Part shown: positions 59,130-64,000 of the stretch, in pieces
Layout: every line of letters starts with the position of its first letter
Numbering within the stretch: the first letter of the stretch is position 1
Origin: Ovoidimarina sp038744785
Lineage (GTDB): Bacteria > Pseudomonadota > Alphaproteobacteria > Rhodobacterales > Rhodobacteraceae
Direction of reading: 5' to 3'
DNA length: 64,000 nt
Assembly: GCA_038744785.1 (NCBI GenBank)
Contig: JBCDLX010000002.1
Location: 62,001-126,000, forward strand
Position numbers and translations under genes: made by a program
The notes under the pieces: model-generated
What the model was told of the DNA's origin: nothing
The model's database searches: none
Seen by the model: the letters and a program-made list of their open reading frames with translations, nothing else

Positions 59130-59257
59130 AGCGCCCCCGGCGTCGAGGTCGCCCAAAAGAACGCCGCCCAAAGCAAAGCGACAACAACAATTGCACCGAC
59201 CATCCTGGGACCCGCTCCTGCAAGGAGAAGGCTAACAGCCGTTCTTCGCGTCGTCAT
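59126..59257 (-). CDS. 43-codon membrane peptide between zur and znuC
   Basis: Reads MTTRRTAVSLLLAGAGPRMVGAIVVVALLW then AAFFWATSTPGAL and TGA. Its ATG overlaps the zur stop (59254-59257) and its stop overlaps the znuC start (59126-59129), each as an ATGA junction. That coupling is hard to explain by chance. One membrane helix at about residues 20-37 after a basic N-terminus predicts an inner-membrane location. Too short for ordinary gene calling. I know no family. A role in ZnuABC assembly or regulation is a guess. Confidence 0.75.
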   Translation of the reverse strand: MTTRRTAVSLLLAGAGPRMVGAIVVVALLWAAFFWATSTPGAL

Positions 59258-59652
59258 GCTACCGGTTTCCCGTCGTCGCAAGTCGAACAAACGCCATGAA
59301 CTTCAACGACATGACGAGCGGCTTTGAAGCCAGACTTGGCGGCAAGACTTTCGAGGTTTGTCAAAAGCTCGGGCGCTTCGGTTTCTTCGACCGATCCGCA
59401 ATCATCGCAAATCGACAGCACTGCATGCTGATGGTCGTCGCAATGACACGCGATAAAGGCATTTAGTGATTCTAGGCGGTGAATAAGGCCGCGATCACTT
59501 AGAGCGGCCAGCGCGCGGTACACTGTCGGCGGTGCTATTCTTGGGTTTGACGGGCGCAGCTCTGCCAACACGTCGTAGGCCGACAGCGGCCGGTCTGCAC
59601 CGCGCAAGATCATTAGCACTTCGGACTGGTGCTCTTCTCCGCGCTTACCCAT
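59254..59652 (-). CDS. zur: Zinc uptake regulator Zur (Fur family)
   Basis: A 132-residue Fur-family repressor. The winged helix has SAYDVLAELRPSNPRIAPPTVYRALAALSDRGLIHRLES. Zinc sites are visible as ACHCDDHQHAVLSICDDCG and VCSTCDD, Cys82, Cys85, Cys122 and Cys125 forming the structural site. With zinc bound it shuts off the uptake operon. I start at ATG 59652 (MGKRGEEHQ). An upstream ATG at 59682 would leave no room for a ribosome site beside the palindrome at 59685-59698. It begins the operon and should autorepress. Confidence 0.9.
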   Translation of the reverse strand: MGKRGEEHQSEVLMILRGADRPLSAYDVLAELRPSNPRIAPPTVYRALAALSDRGLIHRLESLNAFIACHCDDHQHAVLSICDDCGSVEETEAPELLTNLESLAAKSGFKAARHVVEVHGVCSTCDDGKPVA

Positions 59653-59989
59653 TCTTCGCCTCCGGTCATTCGTCGGCGACACGTTATGTTATAACATATG
59701 ACGCCGCAAGCGGAATGCACCGGCTTTGGGCGGCCCGGCGATAGCTCGAAAAGTCCCGTGCGACATTGTTGGGGTGGATAGAATCCGCCGACGCCAGACG
59801 TGATACTCTTTACTACCAAAAAGCATCCAATTCGTGCGATCTGACCAACACTGTGCACGATCTTTCCACAACGCGGGCGCTTGGAAGTTTGGTGTGGTGC
59901 AAACGGGCGACGCAGACCTATATCAACGGTGAGGGTTGTTGATCGGGGCGTAGAGATGCGTCCCATCGTTTACGGGAGCATGTCTCAAA
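59653..59989. other. Intergenic region upstream of zur
   Basis: 337 bases between divergent zur and the Sel1 gene. It contains the Zur-type box. The remainder shows no credible coding frame; a longer minus-strand frame here has no protein character. Confidence 0.5.
59685..59698. promoter_or_regulatory. Zur-type operator
   Basis: TATGTTA-TAACATA, a perfect 14-base palindrome centred about 40 bases upstream of the zur ATG. Alphaproteobacterial Zur sites have the core TGTTATAACA. It should control the whole minus-strand zinc operon, and possibly the divergent gene at 59990. Confidence 0.8.
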
Positions 59990-61426
59990 GTGTTGAGCCT
60001 TAGATCGAACAGAGTGGCAGGACTAGGGGCGGTGATCGCGCTTTGCTTGCCAATCCTGACGTTCTCTGCCGCCGCCGCGACCCAAGGCGAGGACCTTGGG
60101 GAAATACGCAGCGCGGCCGAACAGGGCGATGCACGGGCTTTGGACCGTTTGGGGAACGCATATTGGCGCGGACGGGGCGTTCCTTTGGATATCGCGCGTG
60201 GCGAGGCGTACTTTCGGCAAGCCATAGCGGCAGGGCGTGAACGCAGCCGCATCAACCTGTCACGGCTTCTGATGGAGGCGGGTCGGGGACAAGAAGCATT
60301 TGTTGTTATGGAAGAAGCGCGGGCGCTTGGTCTGGAGGGCGTCGAATACTGGCTGGCAGTTGGCCATGTGAGGGGTCTTTTCGGCTTGGAAAGCACGCCA
60401 CAGGCGGGGCATGCAGAGCTTGAGCGGTTGTCTGCCGAAGGCGATGAGCGTGCGACTTATGCTTTGGCGGACGCGCTTGACGGCGGCGCGGCCATCGATC
60501 CTGATCCTGCTCGGGCCTGGACGCTTTATCAGATGCTTGCGGATACGGGCGATGCCCGTGCGCTCGCGCGGCTCGGGAATCTGGCGTGGCGCGGGCTTGG
60601 CACAACGAAGGACCTGGACGAAGCCCAAACGTTGATGCAGAGCGCGATTGACGCCGGAGAGCCGCGCGCGGTGATCAACTTGTCCCGCGTATTGATCGAA
60701 GCCGGCCAGCCGGACCGCGCGCGGGCGCAGATCACCGCTGCGGTCGACGCGGGGCTGGAAGGTGCGGATTTCTGGCTCGCGCGGTTCAATGCACGCGGAG
60801 ATTTCGGCCACCAGTCGGACCAGGACGCCGGTCTGGCAGAACTTGAACGTCTTTCCGCAAACGGTAACGTGAATGCGACCTCGGAACTGGCGCGGCTTGC
60901 GGGCCAAAGTCACCGCACCCCAATCGATCCAGTCGAGATTGCGGCCCGCCTAGAGACGGCATCCGCAGCCGGATCCGATCGGGCGACGCTTGCGCTGTTG
61001 CGGCTTTTGAGGGAACGGTCGCGTCGCTTTCCCGATGGTACGGCACAGCGCGAAGCGATCTTGTCCCAACGCGGGGATCAACTGACCCCGGACCGCCGCG
61101 TTCCCGAGGAGGTCAGGTTGATCGCCGATCAGAAATCGGGTCGGACCCAGTACCGGGCGGTGTCGGATCAATTGTCGGGCCAGACGGCCGACGCGTTCCA
61201 GAGGGGTTTCCGCGCGGCGCTTTCCGCGGATCGCCGGGCCTACACCTGGGTTCTTCAGGAAAGACTGGCAGAGCAGGGCTTTTACACTGGTCGCATTAAT
61301 GGCTGGATGACGACGCGCACAATCCATGCCTTCAGAAGATTCTGCCGTAAAAACGAGGTGGATCACATTTGCACCCATGGGCCGCTGCGGGGCGAAGCGG
61401 CAACGACCATCGCCCCCTTCCTTTGA
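59990..61426 (+). CDS. Sel1-repeat protein with peptidoglycan-binding-like end, exported
   Basis: A 478-residue protein. Signal peptide (VAGLGAVIALCLPILTFSAAAA), then Sel1-like repeats: AEQGDARALDRLGNAYWRGRGVPLDIARGEAYF near 43-75, a second set GDARALARLGNLAWRGLGTTKDLDEAQTLM near 184-213, with further helical repeats. The end LQERLAEQGFYTGRINGWMTTRTIHAFRRFC resembles a peptidoglycan-binding type 1 domain. Such proteins often serve as periplasmic scaffolds. Starts at GTG 59990. Its promoter region is shared with the Zur box, so zinc regulation is possible. Confidence 0.75.
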   Translation: MLSLRSNRVAGLGAVIALCLPILTFSAAAATQGEDLGEIRSAAEQGDARALDRLGNAYWRGRGVPLDIARGEAYFRQAIAAGRERSRINLSRLLMEAGRGQEAFVVMEEARALGLEGVEYWLAVGHVRGLFGLESTPQAGHAELERLSAEGDERATYALADALDGGAAIDPDPARAWTLYQMLADTGDARALARLGNLAWRGLGTTKDLDEAQTLMQSAIDAGEPRAVINLSRVLIEAGQPDRARAQITAAVDAGLEGADFWLARFNARGDFGHQSDQDAGLAELERLSANGNVNATSELARLAGQSHRTPIDPVEIAARLETASAAGSDRATLALLRLLRERSRRFPDGTAQREAILSQRGDQLTPDRRVPEEVRLIADQKSGRTQYRAVSDQLSGQTADAFQRGFRAALSADRRAYTWVLQERLAEQGFYTGRINGWMTTRTIHAFRRFCRKNEVDHICTHGPLRGEAATTIAPFL

Positions 61427-61487
61427 CCAAGCGGGGTCGGATCGCGACACCCTTGCCGTCAGCGGGGTGGCGGGTACCATCCAACCC

Positions 61488-62231
61488 GTGAAGGACCAGG
61501 ACACAAGCCCGTCCGTCCCGGTGTGGACGCGTGCGAACGGGGCAGAGCTTATTGCCGCTCTCGGGCGCCCGCCCTATGCGGTGGTGTGTGACACCGGCGG
61601 TGAGACGGAGTTTTCCCGTCGACTGCTGGAATCTCTTGCTCCGGATGGCTCGCGCGGTGGGGATGCCATCTCGTTCACCCGAATTAGGGTTGCGCCCGAA
61701 GACGCCGGTGACGGCGGGTTGGTCACGCGAATGAGCCGGACCAATGCGCCCATACCGGCACATACAGACTGCTCATACATGCCTGCGCCACACAACCTTG
61801 TTGCGTTCGAGATAATCGAAGCCGATAGCGAAGGCGGTGCGTCGATCCTCGTGGATGGCGACACGCTGGTTCGGCATCTTGACCCCGGAACGATCCGTCT
61901 GTTGTCGATGCCGATTTTTCCATTCGGGCGCGAACGCTATTCCATTGTCAAAGTGGGTCAGCGTGGGGTACAGGTGCGGTACTATCGGGCGCAGGTCGAC
62001 AAGGGCCTGGAGCTTGGCCACCCGCTGCCGGAAAATGCGCGACAAGCTCTTGGTGCGCTCGATGCGGCATTGGAACGACCGGAGCTGCAAACGCGGATCT
62101 TGGTTGCGTCGGGCCAAACACTATTCTTCGCAAACCGGCGGGTTTTGCACGGTCGAACAGGCTTTGCGGCGACCAGCCAGCGGTTGATGCACCGGTACCG
62201 GATGACGGTGCCGGAGCTTGATCTGGAATGA
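61488..62231 (+). CDS. TauD/TfdA-like 2-oxoglutarate-dependent oxygenase
   Basis: A protein of about 247 residues with the iron triad of the non-haem Fe(II)/2-oxoglutarate oxygenases. HTD is in PIPAHTDCSYMPAPHNLVAFE, the distal His in FANRRVLHGRTGF, and the co-substrate Arg in HRYRM. The start is uncertain: GTG 61488 is shown, and GTG 61467 and a longer frame to 61326 exist without good ribosome sites. The next gene overlaps its stop by four bases, so the two products likely act together, with the oxygenase hydroxylating a substrate of the ATP-grasp enzyme. Substrate unknown. Confidence 0.75.
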   Translation: MKDQDTSPSVPVWTRANGAELIAALGRPPYAVVCDTGGETEFSRRLLESLAPDGSRGGDAISFTRIRVAPEDAGDGGLVTRMSRTNAPIPAHTDCSYMPAPHNLVAFEIIEADSEGGASILVDGDTLVRHLDPGTIRLLSMPIFPFGRERYSIVKVGQRGVQVRYYRAQVDKGLELGHPLPENARQALGALDAALERPELQTRILVASGQTLFFANRRVLHGRTGFAATSQRLMHRYRMTVPELDLE

Positions 62232-63589
62232 CAGCACCAACGGACGCGTTGCGGCGTTGTGATGCGCTGATATCCGAAGGCCGGATCGACGACGCGCGCG
62301 CATGTGCGCTCGCCCTTGCCGACGCGCCCCCAACGGGCACGCCGAAGGCCTCAAAATTGGGGGCGCTGCTCTTTCAACTTGGCGAGTTTGCAGCGGCAGG
62401 TCGCGTTTTGGCGGCAGAGATCAACGCAAGGACTGCAACGCCCGAGGCGCAAAGGGTGTTGTCAACGCTGCTTTACAGGGCAGGGGATTTGCGTGGCGCC
62501 CGCCTTCTGATGACCGAAGCCTGTCAGCGCGACCCATACAAGGGTTTGCCGCCCGCGCACGACCAAAAACCGGTCCTTCTTCGGGTCAGGGCGTTGCACC
62601 AAAGCAGCTATGGCGTGTCGAAAGACCGGGTCACCGGTCTTCGCCGCCGAAAGCTCTTGCGCGGGCATTTCTCGACACGCCATTTCATCGACACGTCCCG
62701 CTTTAATGTCGTGGTCGCATCGCTCGTTGGCTCTGAATTGCCGCCGACGGATTCTCTTCCCCGGCCAGATCTTATCGTGAACACTGCCGCTTGCGCCGAT
62801 CTTAACCCGGCTGGGCTTGAGGATGTGGAACGGTTCGTTGGTCAGTTTTCGGACGTCCCCATTATAAACCGGCCCGGCCGCGTGCGGTCCACATCCCGGG
62901 CGGGCAACGCGCATCGCCTGTCCCAGATCGAAGGCGTGATCTTCCCGCAGACTGTGAACATCCGGCGGCCACAAGACCCCGCGATCGCGCTTGATCTTCT
63001 GCGGCAGACAGGCATGGCGTATCCCCTGATCCTGCGCCAGGCGGGATCGCAGACCGGCCGCACGATGGAACTGGCGCAGAACGACACGGACGTTGTCCGA
63101 TACGTCGCGGCGCAGGAGGTGCACCAACCGCTCGTGGCGATCAAATATCACGATGCCCGCGACGCGCACGGCCGTTACCGCAAGCTTCGCGCCTTTTTCA
63201 TCGACGGAAAGATGTACCCGGTTGTGGATCTCAGATCCGACCATTGGAACCTGCATTCGGCAGACCGGTACCGGATCATGCATCAGGACAATGAAGCACA
63301 GAAGGATGAGCTGCGATTTCTGTCTTCACCTGAGGAAGTTCTGGGGGTTGCGAACATAGAACGGCTGGCTGAGATCAATCGACAGATCGGTCTTGATTTT
63401 CTTGGTGTCGACTTCACCCCGTGCGCCGATGGTCGGGTGCTGATCTTTGAGGCGAATGCCGCCATGCGCCACAACTACGATCACCTGGAGCTGTTTCCTT
63501 ATCGTGCGCCTTTTCTGGACGCCATTTCAGACGCATTCAGGCGTATGCTAGACGTCCGAGTTGCAGGCGTAGGTGAAACAATCAGCTAG
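62228..63589 (+). CDS. TPR-ATP-grasp fusion protein (putative amino-acid or peptide ligase)
   Basis: A 453-residue protein. Residues about 5-100 look like tetratricopeptide helices (AALIFQ-type: GALLFQLGEFAAAGRVLAAEINARTATPEAQRVLSTLLYRAGDLRGARLL). Residues about 280-440 resemble an ATP-grasp ligase: PLILRQAGSQTGRTMEL (ATP loop), KLRAFFIDGKMYPVVDLRSDHWN, and metal-binding FLGVDFTPCADGRVLIFEANAAMRHNYDH with Asp and Glu-Ala-Asn in the usual places. It should join a carboxylate and an amine using ATP. Neither substrate is known. It overlaps the oxygenase gene by ATGA and ends convergently with the gene at the right edge. Confidence 0.7.
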   Translation: MTAPTDALRRCDALISEGRIDDARACALALADAPPTGTPKASKLGALLFQLGEFAAAGRVLAAEINARTATPEAQRVLSTLLYRAGDLRGARLLMTEACQRDPYKGLPPAHDQKPVLLRVRALHQSSYGVSKDRVTGLRRRKLLRGHFSTRHFIDTSRFNVVVASLVGSELPPTDSLPRPDLIVNTAACADLNPAGLEDVERFVGQFSDVPIINRPGRVRSTSRAGNAHRLSQIEGVIFPQTVNIRRPQDPAIALDLLRQTGMAYPLILRQAGSQTGRTMELAQNDTDVVRYVAAQEVHQPLVAIKYHDARDAHGRYRKLRAFFIDGKMYPVVDLRSDHWNLHSADRYRIMHQDNEAQKDELRFLSSPEEVLGVANIERLAEINRQIGLDFLGVDFTPCADGRVLIFEANAAMRHNYDHLELFPYRAPFLDAISDAFRRMLDVRVAGVGETIS

Positions 63590-64000
63590 CTTTGCGGTGC
63601 CGCCCACACTGGATCGGCCCCGATCAGTTTGCGCACCGCGAGCATTCGGTAACGCGACGCAAGGTAGTCGTACGCCGCCTCTTCGGCGTCTTTGGTCACG
63701 ACGTGATAGGCGAAACCGTATCGACCCAGAAGCGGCAGCAGATCGTATCCCAGCGCGAGAAAGACAGGCCGAAAAAAGGGATGGGCATGGTGTTCTGACA
63801 AGAGAACGCCCAAGGCGGCGAGACATGCGGCATCGGCGTCGGGCGGCAAAAGGACACCCATTACCGGAAGGCGTTCTGGATGTGTATGAACGGCAATGTC
63901 GCCAAGTGGCGTCGACAGAGGTGGAAGGTTCTGGGGCACAAGGTACCACGCTGCGGGTGGGGCAAGGGCAGGGGCGCCCAGGGCGCCCGAGGAGAACTCC
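63586..64000 (-). CDS. C-terminal part of an unknown protein (cut by window edge)
   Basis: The frame is open from the window end to a stop at 63586, so the N-terminus lies outside. Visible is an Ala/Pro-rich stretch then LPVMGVLLPPDADAACLAALGVLLSEHHAHPFFRPVFLALGYDLLPLLGRYGFAYHVV. I do not recognise a family. EHHAHPFF might bind metal. It is convergent with the ATP-grasp gene, with a four-base overlap of ends. Starts inside the window (GTG 63939) are possible but the upstream codons also read as protein. Confidence 0.5.
   Translation of the reverse strand, partial: EFSSGALGAPALAPPAAWYLVPQNLPPLSTPLGDIAVHTHPERLPVMGVLLPPDADAACLAALGVLLSEHHAHPFFRPVFLALGYDLLPLLGRYGFAYHVVTKDAEEAAYDYLASRYRMLAVRKLIGADPVWAAPQS

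Noticed and set aside
1..64000. CRISPR arrays, insertion sequences or prophage
   Set aside because: I saw no regular spaced repeats, transposase or integrase motifs, or phage structural genes on either strand.

Overview
The window reads as a chromosomal stretch of a high-G+C alphaproteobacterium of the Rhodobacterales (Roseobacter-type) group. The evidence is the combination of ChpT-like and GapR-like cell-cycle proteins, a VPLPA-CTERM protein, olsBA, DUF1194, DUF3572 and DUF6525 genes, a Rhodobacterales-style ImuA, a four-subunit sarcosine oxidase operon, an alphaproteobacterial LexA-type box and a cluster of GANTC (CcrM-type) sites. I see no CRISPR array, no rRNA operon, no transposase and no prophage. 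One tRNA gene (Thr, anticodon TGT) is present. Most of the window is ordinary core genome.

Layout. 1-7.2 kb: tail of a polysaccharide-lyase-like gene, chpT, a DUF3553 gene, the ornithine-lipid pair olsBA, two related monohaem cytochromes c with small genes between them, a lipoprotein with a HELTH motif, and a DUF4188 gene. 7.2-8.5 kb: a dense block of hairpins, then a DUF3578-HNH (type IV restriction-like) gene of visibly lower G+C. 8.5-19.2 kb: parE, ppk2, a VPLPA-CTERM protein, a MATE transporter, ptsP, lysC, a YceI protein and an orphan imuA behind a LexA-type box. 19.3-27.5 kb: an aldo/keto reductase, a 35-codon ORF, two lipoproteins, an XRE regulator divergent from a desaturase, a DMT transporter, a PleD-type diguanylate cyclase with a DUF3572 gene, and a pirin. 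27.5-38.5 kb: three Tad pseudopilin/TadG genes, a glutamate-type dehydrogenase, an outer-membrane barrel and soxBDAG. 38.5-51.4 kb: an Lrp regulator, an amidohydrolase, dnaG-rpoD, many small genes including a gapR homologue, tRNA-Thr and a YkuD_2-type protein.

51.6-59.7 kb is the most coherent unit. Eleven minus-strand genes are packed with overlaps or gaps of at most 12 bases: zur, a 43-codon membrane ORF, znuC, znuB, znuA, two COG0523 (CobW-type) GTPases, DUF1826, DUF6525, DUF1007 and a NicO-type transporter. A palindromic Zur-type box sits just upstream of zur. One of the two GTPases has lost two of the three cysteines of the family's CXCC metal site.

60-64 kb: a Sel1-repeat protein, then a 2-oxoglutarate-oxygenase-like gene overlapping a TPR/ATP-grasp gene. 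I regard that pair as the best candidate for an undescribed enzymatic system. A gene running off the right edge follows.

All assignments are from reading the sequence and family knowledge. No database search was run.
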